From positions 25,194,177-25,258,176 of the forward strand of contig NC_087062.1 in assembly GCF_963678635.1 (NCBI RefSeq): a stretch of DNA of 64,000 nucleotides, read 5' to 3'. Each line of letters opens with the position of its first letter. The stretch's first letter is position 1. The notes beneath the pieces were generated by a model. It did no database searches, had not been told where the DNA came from, and worked only from the letters and a program-made list of their open reading frames with translations. Origin of the DNA: Symsagittifera roscoffensis. Lineage: Eukaryota > Xenacoelomorpha > Acoela > Convolutidae. Positions 20,860 through 34,200 of the stretch are shown in pieces. A program made the translations under genes and the position numbers.

Positions 20860-21345
20860 TAGCCAATCAAAGATTGGAAAAGAGTAATGAACGCAAGTAA
20901 AAAAAATACTGACTTTCTTGAAAAAACCTTAACTTTCGAACTTCAAAGAAAAAAATAGACGCACTTCAGCTCTTTGAATTTCGAATTTATGATTGGCGCT
21001 TTTTTGTTAACATGAACCCAACTAGAGAAAACTGGATCATTGGGTAAAATTTTTATTCCGATGGAAATCTTAAATTTAAATTCCACTTTCGAAACTAGAA
21101 ATCGTTCACGTTTTTTCGCGCCACTTCCACGTTCGTTTTTGGAAAGTGCTATTTACGTTATTTTCAGCAGAAGACTTTCAATTGAACTCAAAATGTGCAT
21201 ATATACCTAAGCGCATTCATAAATGCATTAATATGTATGAATGCACATCTGTAGTTATAAGACTTTAAAAGTTTCCTGAAAAAAAAATGAGCAAGACCTA
21301 TATAAGTCTTCACTGCGTTCATTACTCTTTAATATAACAGTTAAA
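20860..21345 (+). repeat. Family A repeat copy abutting the SMC1 stop codon
   Basis: The head ACATAGCCAATCAAAGATTGG is at about 20859 and the tail AAGACCTATATAAGTCTTC near 21295, followed by GTTCATTACTC. Its TATA-containing end lies about 55-65 nt beyond the SMC1 stop codon, pointing into the last SMC1 exon on the opposite strand. Confidence 0.8.
21328..21333 (-). promoter_or_regulatory. Candidate SMC1 poly(A) signal ATTAAA
   Basis: In the SMC1 sense direction ATTAAA occurs about 27 nt after the TGA stop. It is the closest near-canonical hexamer and overlaps the end of a family A repeat. Without transcript data this is only a candidate. Confidence 0.35.
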
Positions 21346-21359
21346 ACAGTTTCGTTTCA

Positions 21360-22237
21360 TCACTCATCATACTGGTTCAAGTCCAAAGTCAGAACTTGAC
21401 TCATAGGTCCAGTTTCACCAATGGTCGAGTAAACTCCAATTAACGTTTCCGCGTTACTGAAGAACTCATCTTTCAGTGAAATCACAATACACTGGAACTT
21501 GCTTTTACTTTGAGTTTTTATGTATTGCACAACTTTTCCTATGTTTGTATTGTCCAAAGCTGCGTCGACTTCGTCAAGCACAAAAAATGGGGCTGGTTGG
21601 TAACTTTGGATCGAGAAAAGCAAAGCCAGTGCCGCTATGGTTTTCTCTCCTCCGGATAAATTATCCATAGGTCTATACCTTTTCCCAGGCGCTACGCAGT
21701 TGAATGTTATACCGTCCAAATACGGTTCCTCTGAATTTTCAGCACCTAAGTAAGCCTGTGCACTTGAATTCTGACACAAACCCTTGTAAACTTCGTCAAT
21801 ATTGTCCGCGACATGCCTGAAACACTTGTCGAATTTATCGTATCGCTCTTTCTGAATTTTCTCGAATGTAATTTGCGCTTTTCTCGCCATCTTTCGCAGA
21901 TTCTCGAACTCTTCTGAAGTTTCGTTCCATTTTTCTGTGACTTCCTCCATTCGCTCTGAGGCTTTTGTGTTCGGTTGGAGTGTGACCAATTGGGAATTCA
22001 GGTTGTCTAAGTTGTTCTGCAACTTTTCACAGGCTTTGTTGAATTTATCTTCTGAAGATACTGATGATTTCAGATCTCTAGTAAGTCGTTCGTAGTCTAT
22101 TTCTAGTTCCGACTCCTGTGCATACAGTGCTGTGGATCGTCCTCGCATTCCGGGTGGCACGGTGTTGTCGCCAGTGTCCATTGGCTCTTCGGCAGCCTGA
22201 GATTGTCGAATTTGTTCATCAAGTGCGTCAAAGCTCC
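21360..22237 (-). CDS. SMC1A: SMC1 exon 13 (C-terminal head, signature and Walker B)
   Basis: The 878-nt exon encodes a short acidic linker, the [15 protein letters not shown] block, the last coiled coil, [20 protein letters not shown] and [20 protein letters not shown], ending LNQYDE with tandem TGA TGA. Intron 12 (22238-22442) is 205 nt and shows no repeat. Confidence 0.96.
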
Positions 22238-25200
22238 CTGAAAGCAATTCAAGTCCCCAAAAATATACATACATTTTACGCACACCATTTAAACTATCCA
22301 AGTGGATAAATAAAATTTAAAAAATTAGGAAAAATGGAATAACTGAGAATTTGCTTGAACTACAATTTTTTCGCAAAAAAAAGCTCGAACAAGATAAAAA
22401 TTCACCCTGATTAAATGCCAAAATGGAAACATATTTCCTCACCAGATATTAGAGGAATATGAATTGCGTCTAGTCTTGCAGTCTCCAGCAGGGAGTGTCT
22501 GTCTGACCTCTTCTGGTCCATGCGAGACTCGAGCACTCCCAGTTCCTTCTGGACTCCATTGACCTCCTTGCACTGGTTGCTCAGACGTCGCTTCAGATCC
22601 TCAATCTACATGATATGACACAAATTAAATGTGGACAAACAGAATCACAATTCAAAAAAAACAGAACACAACCAACAGACAGTTGAAAAAGACTCAATGA
22701 ACGCAAGTGAACAGGAAGAAATACTGGCTTGCTTTTTTTTGAAAAAATCTCGAATTTCAAAGAAAAACAATAGATGCCCTTAATGCCAAACTGCGAAGAA
22801 TCTAATTTGAGCGTGAACAAATTTTAAGACCTCTCCTGAAAAAAATCATCACGACCTATATAAGTCTGAACTACGTTCATCGACTTTTAATAATCAATTC
22901 AAAAACGTACTATCACCTTCTTACTCCTTTTGAATTCCGAATGAGAAATAAGCCTAATAATACCACAGTAGTATGTCAATCATACTTCTCCAAACGAGTA
23001 ACTTTCTTACTCAGCAGTACTTCTCCACATGTAGTAGTAGTTCACAGTAGTTCTTCTCCTCAGAAATGTTTGGAGATCGAACCCCAGATATTCAAGCCGA
23101 AGACTTTCTTGATCAAATAACTTTAACGAAATCTGCATTTAATTAAAACGAAACCATGAACCCTACCTCTTTGTTTTTCTTCTCGTGTGCATTTCTGGCC
23201 TCGTCTATCTGGTGGTGAGCAGTGTTGAGTGCATCTTGGTCCCTGTCTATGGCCACGCTGTGCTTGGCCTCTTCCTCTTTCAGCCGCTTCAACATGGCCT
23301 GGTCCTCCTTCACGCTAGATTCCATTCGCTTCACACTCGCCTCGCTGTCTTTAGACCTATAACACATTATGAAGAATAAACACAGCCAACAGACAGTTGG
23401 AAAAGAACCAATGAAAACAAAGAAACAGAAAAATCTCATTTTTCGAATTTTACAGAAAAACATATGCCCTTACAGCTCTTTGAATTTCAAGAACAATTTT
23501 ATGATTAAAACTTTGTGATAAAAATAACCCAATGTGAGCAAAATCGATCAATAAATTGAGTTTTTATTCCAATCGGAAATCTGACATTTATGTTCCGCTA
23601 GAAAATCTGAAAACTAAATTCGACTTTCGTAACTCTAAGTCTTTCATCTTTTTTTGCTCAATATGCACTTCCGATTTTAAATAGCGCATTTTGCCTACCT
23701 TTTAGTCAATGAATTTGAATTGAGATTGAAAAAGTGCACATAAACATCCGTGCATTCATAAATCCAACAAAATATGTTTAACAGCATTTGAACTTTTTCC
23801 TGAAAAAAAAATCACCAAGACCAATATAAGAGTCTTCACTACGTTCATCGACTCTCAATAGCTGTTCAATTACAAAATATATACACAGCCAATCAATCCG
23901 ATCAACCCAAAACAAACAGAAGTTAACAACTTTACAATTTTCCTTACATATTATTTAACTAGCGATGTCTGACGACTCTTCCGATCACTATCAGACTAAT
24001 CTCTCAAAACTAAGTCAATTAGTGTATAACAATTTGCATGAAGTAAGTACCGCTCTTATTGTTAAATCAGAACATAGTATCATACAACCTAATCAACCCT
24101 TACGACAAACTGTCGATAACCTCATGATTGACCCTACATGCAACTTATCTCGGCTATGTAGTTTTGCTAAACTCTCAATCAAGAAATTCAAAGCCGCTGC
24201 CGACTTAGCTTACCCTTTTTCCCCACGTCAGAACCCTAAAAGACTCCCACTCTGTCCAGATGTTATTGCCCTGTTTCCTAACTCAGCCCCGTCATCAAAA
24301 TTGTTGAAGCACTCCTCATCCCTCTCCTTAATATACACCTAAAACCCAAGCCACGCCCACACGGCTTCTATCCCCTGTTCTCTACTAACAGCGATTTAAC
24401 CTCCCTAGACAATTCAATTTCGCGTGGTTTCTTATACCCCCTAGATCTATCGAAAGCCTTCGATTGCTTACACCAGCACACCTAGTGTAGTCCCTAAAGG
24501 CTCAGTTATACCTTCCACTTTTCAACTACTATGTCCGTACTCCACACACCAGCGGTTTCCAACTACATTGACACTGTCTCAATGCCCAAAATGCTCACCG
24601 AAAACCCCCTACTGAACTATCACTGAGTCGCAAGGCCCGTTCCAGCATAGCTCAACTACGCTCCGGCTACCTCCTCCTATATTACAACAGACTCGACCTA
24701 AGTGCCAGCAACGAATTTCCAAAGTGCTTCAACACCCCAAACGATACCAACAAGCTTCCACTGAAGTACTTCCACCTTTTCTGAAGTACTGAACTAACGA
24801 GTTAACAATTCTAGACGAAATTGAAGACAATTTATAAGGAAATCTGACCAAAATGACAAAACTTTATTCGCAGCCCCTCGACGAGGCAACAACAACAACT
24901 AGCTTACCTTTCATACGCGAGTTGATTCTGCAATCTTGACTTTTGATTCTCAAACTCGAGCCTCTTTTTCGCTCGATCTTGCTGTGTCTTCAGTTCTTTC
25001 TCTTCGTATTGTCTGATATTGTCTACTCCAATGGCGGCACAAAAATCCGCAAAAATCTCATCTTCTACTTTGTTCTTCTTTTCTTTTATTGTCACTATGT
25101 GAGTCGCTCTGGCGTCCATTCTGTCCTGAATTTCAAGCATCCTCGGTTCAAAAAGTTCCAAATCATTTTTGAGAGTAGTTATATCTTTCTCGTTAGCTTT

Positions 25201-28200
25201 TATATGCTTCTGCTTCGTACTTTCATAATCATTCTTTGAGTACTTAATTCGGTTTTCGAGTCCATCGATACTCGATTTGATTCCAACTAAATCGGATTCT
25301 TTTCGCTTCACATCTTTTGATTTCTGCATTTCCTTTAATTCTTCCAACAATTCGTCTTTTCTGTTTTTGAGACCCGTCAGCGCTTTTTCATCCCAGCGCT
25401 TTGCTTTGGCTTTCAGATCGCCAAGACCTCCCGAAATGATTCCCGACTTTTCGAACATGGTTCCGTTCAATGCCACTGTCTTTAAGCGCTGGCGACCGCT
25501 AAATGCAACTCGTCTAGCATCTTCTACGCTTTCACACACCAGTGCGTTTCCACAGGCAAAAAGAAGAGCCTTTTTGACCGGCGGCGGATCAAATCTTACA
25601 ACATCAAACACGAGTTTGACTCCAAAAGGTTCTCGGATCTCGCGTAGTTTCTCGTCCAGAGGCTTAGTCCGGATGGAGTCCAGAGGAATGAATGTCTCTG
25701 GTTCGAACTGTTGTTCCTTCAGGTACTTGATGCACTCTCTGCCGGTTGCTTCATTGTCGACAACAATCGAATCCATATTTCTGCCCATAACCTGAAAATC
25801 ATTTTCAAATTTCACGATTCATGGTTTGTACCCTGTGACAAGCTCAAATTGGTCTCTTTGGCACTGATGAGTAAACCAGGATTAAGAACAACGGAAGTGA
25901 TTTTCTAACCCCTGACAAATTCTTTGATTTAGCCCATCACTGTGACCAATTGAGGAAATTCAACATCCTGAGCTTTAATTTTGACCAAAAAAGTAAGAAA
26001 CAACCCCATATTCAAATTGCAACAAAATGACGAACTGCTAAATTATGTAGCAACAGCAGTAAGCTTTTATCAGATCATTCGGTGAGTTGGTATTAATTAT
26101 CTATGCGAATGAGTAAGATTCATTGAACTGACCTTGGTGATTGCGATTTTGTATTTGTCATTTGTAGGTTGGCACAGATCGATAAGTCGGTTGAACACTC
26201 CTGGGAACAGTCTCTTGAGAGTCTGAATCACTTCATTTTTCCTTCTACTTCTCGATGACTCATGCTTCTCTATCTTAGCCTCCCCCAACTCACCCATCAC
26301 TTTTTCCAATTCCCGATTGATTTCACCCACTCGCTCATTCGTCGCATTCACCTGAACACAACATTTTAAATGACTTAATTCCAGGGTTGGCAAAATGTAA
26401 GTTAAAAACAAAAATAACAAACTAACTGTTATTTATCGAAAAAAAACATGTTATTTTTGTTAAATTGTTAATTAAATTAACATATCAACAAGAGTTGAGT
26501 TTCTTGAACAGAAACGCCAACTTTCCGGCTTTCTCAACGCCGAGTTGAGCACGAAGCTTCCCATACGTCAGTCCCAGGGTGGAAAAGCACCTCTCAAGCC
26601 CTGAAGCTGCAGGGCATGCGCTGACCAGACTTGCTGCCAAGTCCACAGACTTTTTATCGAAGCCCAAACTAGCACCAGATGCCCACCAAGCTTCCGGCGA
26701 CAACTCTTGGAAGTTTTCGTCAAACAGATGGGCTGAATAAGGCAAGAATTTTGCCAGGTACTTCGCAACTTCTGGTGCCAAACTTGCGTCGCACTGGTTT
26801 ATGTACTCTGTCCCTTTGCGAACTTCCTCTGGGTCCATTCTGCGCCTGTGATACTGATGATCTAAGAGGTTAGCAGCGTAGAAAACGGGTAGCAGGTCTG
26901 ATCTACCAGCAAGTTTTGGCATGTACTCATCAGGGCACTGGAGGCGGAGGTCCATTTAAATTTCAAAAACATCTCCCAGGTGAAATTTTTCGCTCTGTAG
27001 TTTGTCAAGTGAAACTGCAATTGGTTTGAAAATTCTTAGATCTTAAATTTCGTCGATAAGAATAAGAAATAGCTAACATCACTGTTAGAAATTATAAATA
27101 ACACTGTAAGTTAAATTCAATGTTAAATAACATGCTAACCCTGCTTAATTCAACAATTGCTGGTGAAATTTAAAAATGCATTCTTATGAGGATAAAATCG
27201 GTGTCATCAAGGGGCGTTATTTTAGACGACAGGATGTGTTGCAAATTGGATCGTTTTGCTTTTAAAAATGTCTTTCGGATTTCGTCTGCGTTTGTTGCAC
27301 TTCAAAAAACGTGCCTTTGATGAAATCGAAAAGCGTGACATCTGAAAACTAGGAAAGAATACTTGCATTTTTTTCTATGAGACGAAAATTATTCTTATTA
27401 TATTCGAAAATAGAGCAGATTTAAATTATCCGCGCTAAATGGGAAACTTTACACGCACTTTTCTCAAATTGGATTAACATTCGACAAAAATGAAGGCAAA
27501 ATTTGCTGAGAATTTCACCAGCATATAACGTTAACAATTGATTTTGCGAAATTCGGACCGCCAATTGTACTCTCAAAATGGTCCATTTCGGTTCATTTTC
27601 AAGATTGGAAAAAAGCTGCATCTTACTATCACTTTAGGCTACGCTCGAGTAATTAGTGTCAATGAGCAAAAGGAAAATATTATATTAAAGTTTTTTTTAA
27701 GTTTTTTGAATTTCACGTGCCTTTAATGATTATCCTTTTTTCGTAAAATTAACTCAATTTGAGAAAAAAACAGGACTTCTCGTACGCCAGGTTAAAGCCC
27801 TGAATTCCCCAACTGCACTTTTAACTCATTATTTGACCAACTAATCTTAGCTCATACAAAGCTTTCAGGAATGCATTATGAATATTAGTTAAGCGCAAGG
27901 AATTGAAATGGTTTTACACGCCAATCCAAAACTTCAGTCACTTGGCGGCAACATGCAAGTGACAATTTCGGCAATTAAATATAGTTTGCTAACGTCCAAA
28001 AAAATTGCGTGTAAAGTACCTCTAACATAGCCAACAGACAGTTGAAAAAGAGTCAAAGAACGCAAGTGAACAGAAAAAAATGACATATTTTTCGAAAAAA
28101 TCTCAGCTTAGTAAAACTTTTCCTGGAAAAAAAAACGAAACAAAAAAATCATCAATACCTATATAAAATTCTGAACTATTTTCATCGACTCTTAAAAACT

Positions 28201-31200
28201 TGCATCATTTACAATTAGATAGAGAGTACAGTGCTGATTTAAATAAACCGGACAAAACGCGTTAAACTTGAAACTTAAAACGCAATTTTCTCAAATTGGG
28301 TTGAGTTTAGGTGAAAACTTATGAAGACAAAACTTGCTTAGAATTTTAGCAGAATTAATATGGTGTAATTTGTTGTGCGAAATTCGGGTCCAAAATTTTA
28401 CCCCAAAAATGGGTCATTTTGGCTTTTCTTAGTTATTAGAAAATTACGCCGAAAATACCCAGTCGATCACAGACATAATTATATCAAAGTGAGCCCCTTA
28501 CGTAGCTCAACAAACTTTAAGAAAGATATTTTCTTCAAAAAAATTGCATATTGTTTAAAAATTGTTTTAAAATAAAAAGTTGGTGGTTTATAGAGTAAAA
28601 ACGACCTTTTTTGTCAATCAAACAAAAATAAATTAACTTATACAAAGTTTTTGTGAATAAACACTTCTTAAAGTTTGTTGGGATACGTAAGGCGCTCTCT
28701 TTGATATAATTATGTCTGTGATCGACAGGGTATTTTCGGCGTAATTTTCTATTAACTAAGAAAAGCCAAAATGACCCATTTTTGGGGTAAATTTTCGGAC
28801 CCGAATTTTGCAAAACAAATTACACCATATTAATTCTGCTAAAATTCTAAGCAAGTTTTGTCTTCATAAGTTTTCACCTAAACTCAACCCAATTTGAGAA
28901 AAATGCGTTTTAAATTTCAAGTTTAACGCGTTTTGTCCGAATGATTTAAATCAGCACTGTATTTATAATTTGTTTTATCCGTTAAAAAGCAAAATTGATT
29001 GAACCAATGAGGTTTGAAGCATTATAATTTGTTAATGGTTAAAAAGTTGGTTAAGTTTTTTTAGCAGACAATCACTGCCGCAATGAAAAAGAAATTCTCT
29101 TGTGTGAACACAAACGGTGCTCTCTAATTAAAGTGTCAAGATGATTATGAATAAATACCCTTTGGTAAACCCCCGGTCAGCATAATCAGTTGTTCTTTTA
29201 GCGGTAAATGACTTAAAACACGAAAACGATTTACCTCTTGGTCTAACTGTTTCAATTGCTCCCTCTGTTCTGCCACCTCTTTCTCGGCATTGGAGATGTA
29301 CTGTTGTAGTCTCTCCACCCGTCTCTCGTTCTCCCCTAACTCTGTCTGCTTTTGGCTCAGCCTACTCTTAGCCTCCTCAAAACGCCTTTTCTCTGCATCC
29401 AGTCTGAAACAAATTACCACAGCGTACTTAGAAGACTAGAACCTCCCAGGTTGCTCGTTTAACAGTTGGTTGAGATTGAATAATCAAATAACAGCTAAAA
29501 AAATTCAATGCATTTTCTAGCCGGTTGATTAGTGAAAAAATGTCTCAGAAAATTCGAAAATAATCATTTTTTTTGAAAATATTTTCTTATTTTTCTTGTT
29601 TACTTTTAAGCAAAGCGCGATTGAATTAGATACAAAGAAAGCTTCAATGAGATGTCATTTTAACTAAAAAAAAACTTTTTGAATTTAAAGTTTGAAATGA
29701 AACTAAGTAGGGCGTCATCAATTTCAGTGTAATCAAGTTGGGCAAACAACTGAGACAACGTATTTCGATTTTTGGGAACCCAAAACATAGCCAACAGACA
29801 GTTGGAAAAGAGACATGAACGCAATGAAAGAAAAACAGTGAACTGTTTTTTGAAACTTCAATGTTTGAACTTCAAATAAAAAAAATATATGGCTTTACTT
29901 TGAACTTCAAGAACAATTTATGATTGACTTTTATTTGACAAAATAAAATCCATTTGAGAAAACCGGGTCAATAGGTAAAACTTTATTCGGCAGGGCAATC
30001 TGAAAACTCTATTCCAATTTCGAAACCAGAAACCACATTTTTCGTGACTTTTCCATTTTTGCTGTTCGATAATGGAGTTTGTCTTTAAAAGAAATTAGAA
30101 ATCAAACCGTGAACAAACTTTACGATTTTTCCTGAGAAAAAAAAACAACCTGAAAAAATCTGAAAATCAAATTCTACTGAAAATCAAATTCTGCAGATTT
30201 GAGAAAATGATTCCTTGATTCTGTTGGACTGGTTGTTCACAAAAAAAAACTGTGTTCCGAAATGATAACGCTTGCTAATTGCGAGCATAATAATCGAATG
30301 CGTTAAAATTTCGTGCAGTAATAGACGGAGCACAAATTCAAAAAAAATATATTTTTTGTTTAGAATTTTTTTAAATAATTCTTCGAAAGTATTAATATTA
30401 AAACTCTGCAAATCTTGCAACTCGGCCAATTACTTCCGCCACGGGGATTTAGAAATAGCATTCAGAAAATAAGAAGAAAGCTGAACCTTCAAAAAACTCT
30501 GCGATACGTGAACAAGCCGACAAACAAACTGAAGGGCGATAGTCCCGAATAGCAGAAAAATTATGTTAGCAAAAAAAACGGGTCACGGCCGGATTCAAAC
30601 AACCATCTTTGGCCGTCTAAAGCATATGTACTACCTTTGCGCCAGATGTGTTGTAGGATTGCTTGATTTAAAATTAATTATGAAACAATCATACACTGGC
30701 GAGAACACAAAAAAGCAGCTTTAAAAAAGAAATAAAAAAAAGTAGAAATTAGCCTCGAATTAGATAAACTTTGCTACGTATTGGATTCAAACTTGCAACC
30801 TCAAGAATTTGAATCTCACGCCCTGCCCTATCGGCCACAAACACTTAAATATCGGCAAACACTAGTCAAATAAAGCAGCTACATGTTAATAAATTGCCAA
30901 TGCGATGCACCAAAAAGGTACAAAATACGATTATACACAATTTTGCATGGAAAAAACTGAACTATAACAAGCTGAAGGCCTCCACACTAATATAGCATGT
31001 AATAAATTGCGAGATAAATTGAGTTGGAAAACTTCTTGACAAGACAAGATTTGTGCAGTGGTTTGAAACAAATAGCTTTTTTCGGTTCAATTGATCAATT
31101 TAAAATGCATCAACTGGGTAACTTATTACTAATCCAATGTCAGAGCACATTCTCTCAAAAAACCGTAAGTTGCAAATGAATATTTGCAACTTAGGTTGAA

Positions 31201-34200
31201 AAAAAATAGTCGTGCTTTAGACTAAGCTTAATTGTGTAAACACGTGTAATAATTTCACGTCCGAAATCTTGCGAACGAGATTCTTTGCGGAATAAAATTT
31301 AGTACCAGGTTGCAACACCCTTGCTGATCGCAAGGGTAATAAAACATCAAGAACCTGACAAAGAATAGTTGCAAAGCCAGCAGATAAAGGATTTACAACA
31401 AAATGCGACCGACTTATAATGACACGGCACTCACTAGGATACTTCCATAGAACGGTGCTCATTATACTCAACTTGAAATCAGATTTTTTCTCCGATTGTA
31501 ATATATTAACGCGTCTGTGTATTTAAGAGCGTTAACCAGAAAGCCGAATTACATGCAATATCACTCACCTGTCTTGATCTGCCCTCTGCTCTCTATTGAG
31601 CTGATCCAACTCACTGCTGTATCTAGCAGCCTGTTTGGCCACGTGGTCCTTCAGTTTGTTGTACTCTTTCACTTGTGTCTCCTCTAACTCGAAGTTCCTG
31701 CCCTGACTCTGACTCTCAGCGATCGCTCTCTCCTCAAACTCCTGACGCTCTTCTTCCACTCTGCTCAATTCTTCTTCCAGTTGCTCTATTTCCTATTACA
31801 ATCAAAATAAATTAATCGAAATGAAGCAGAGCCAGTCAATTGTATATTTAACGTATGACAAAGAGGTCCAGTTTTCTTTCATAAGAACTTTGCTATGCTT
31901 TCTTAATTAATCCCAACACTTCACAAAGTGGGAAACATGGCGTAATGTTTTTTTTGACAATCTTTACTGAAAGAAAATTATATCAAGCATGGTATCATTA
32001 AATCCCTTTTAATCGTGACCAGCTTTGGCATTGTCGCGCTCCGGTAGAGATGGTGCCCAGCAATCGTGTGATTGCCCATTCAAATCGCACGTGCGCTGCA
32101 AATTGCAAGGTGAGCTCTTGCAAGTAAGTCATAGCTTAATGGGTGCTGGTTATATGCGCATGCGCGCTTGTCAATCTAAATAATTAACCTTCGGGTAGGT
32201 CTCCGGGTTGGTTGACTTAAACTATTTTTCTTACAAGAAATTTCGTACTTTATTTTCAATCTAATTAATCCTCAATTTATGAATTGTTTTTGCTACATTG
32301 CCAATTCTTATAGTTTAACAAACAATTCAGCCTTTCAATTTTTCTCTTTGATTGCCAAAATTAGCAACCGGCATGCCTTGTTCTACTCTTGCTTTTTAAC
32401 ACCAGCTCTGTATAGAGTTTTGAAATACAAAAATGATTCTATCTGCAGACTTTACTAAAATGTTAATAAGATCAAACGAGGATTTAAAGTTATTGAATAC
32501 TCTCAGGCCAGAACTCAATACAATGTCAGATACCAACTTATGAGACACCACTCCATATGTTGGCTTCCTTTTCATTTACCTTTAACGGGGTCTTCTCCAA
32601 CTTGAATCTACTTGTAGCTATTCTTATCACTGTTCGGACCTTTCAATTAGCTCAATTCTGTTGGTTAAACTCAATCTGCTACTATATGGCGCTAATGACA
32701 TTCAAAATTTGCCCGATTTACCTTCTGATGTTTAACATGTTGGTCCTGGGCGTTCTTCAGACTCTTCTTCGTGTTCTCCAACTTCTTCATCAGATGGGCT
32801 GTCTTCTCTTTGGCCTTGATGAACAGTGGCTTCTTCCTATTCAGCTCCTCCTCCTTTTCTCGCATGTCTTTCTCCAGCTGTTGCACCTCTCGGTACAATT
32901 TGCCCACTTCTTTCTTACCCGCCTTCACATCTTCATCTGTTTTGTCTCGTTTGCTCATCACTTTCTCTAGCTCCTAATAAAAGGTTGATAAAACATCTGG
33001 ATACCACCAACGTACAAAATTAATAATTATCGACAGTTTGCTTGAAGATTTGCATGCACCAATTTTTGAAGTAAAATAAAGGCTTGATTAGCCTGGTCTC
33101 CCTAATTTTCTTAAATTCACACAAAGGTGAAGCTACGCTTAACACTTGCGAGAACATGACCAAAAAGCAGCTCTATCAAGTGAAATACGAAACAGTAAGG
33201 TAAAGTCTAGAAATAGCAAAAACGTGTCCGATTCGAATCCGCGACCTAGCAAACTTGAGTCTCACACACTTAACACTCAGCCACGGATGCTGAAAATCCC
33301 CAAAAACTAGCCATCAATAACGCAGCTACATATGCTAATAAATTCTCAATTCAATGCAGCAAAAGCCGCACCAAATACAAAAAGACACAATTTTGCATGT
33401 AATAAAATGGAAAGCATAAAGCGAAGTTATGTAAAAATTATGCATTTCAAAAAGTTTGCGAGATGCATTGAGTTGGAAAATTTCTCAAATCGAGCTTTTT
33501 GTCATTGTACTGCTGTTTGAAACAAAAAACTTTTTTTTTGGTTCATCTGATGAATTAAAAATCCATCAGCTGTGTCAAAATTTACTAATCATATGTCAAA
33601 GCACATATGATATTATCCTGCTACCGCAGCCTACAGAATCAAAAGTGCCACTAAAAGTAGCATTTATATTTGCGACTAAGGTAGAAAAAAAAGATAGTTA
33701 GTATTAAATACACTTTGCTCTGCGAATGTAAAAAATCTGCTGCGTACTATCAGAAATTGAAACGAATGAAACTAGGAAATATATAGCAAAAACTAGCCCT
33801 GAAAAAGTTCACAAACACTTAACAGCAAAATAACTAGCAGCTCACAACATAGCTAACAGGCAATGGAAACGAGTCAATGAACGCAAGTAAACAGAAAAAA
33901 AACTGGCTTGATCAGCAAAATAACTAGCAGCTCAAAACATAGCTAACAGGCAATATAAACGAGTCAATGAACGCAAGTAAACAGAAAAAAAACTGGCTTG
34001 ATTTTTTTTGAATTATCTCATCTTTCGAACTTCGAAGAGAGAAAATTAGATGGCCTTAAAGCTCTTTGAATTTCTAGAACAATTAATAATTGAAATATTT
34101 CTGATACACTAAATCAATTTGAGAAAACTGGATCAAAACGTACATTTGTTTATTTCGCTCGGAAATCTGAAACTTAAAATCCATTTTCGAAACTAGAAGT

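Noticed and set aside
25277-25795. 172-codon plus-strand frame opposite SMC1 exon 10
   Set aside because: It is the antisense shadow of a long conserved exon; no family features.
28375-28813. Two similar frames on opposite strands ([13 protein letters not shown] and [13 protein letters not shown])
   Set aside because: They are mirror images created by the inverted repeat of the foldback element, not two genes.
33222-33292. Functional tRNA gene
   Set aside because: A and B boxes are good, but no clean acceptor stem was found and the same core recurs inside a dispersed repeat, so it is SINE-like.
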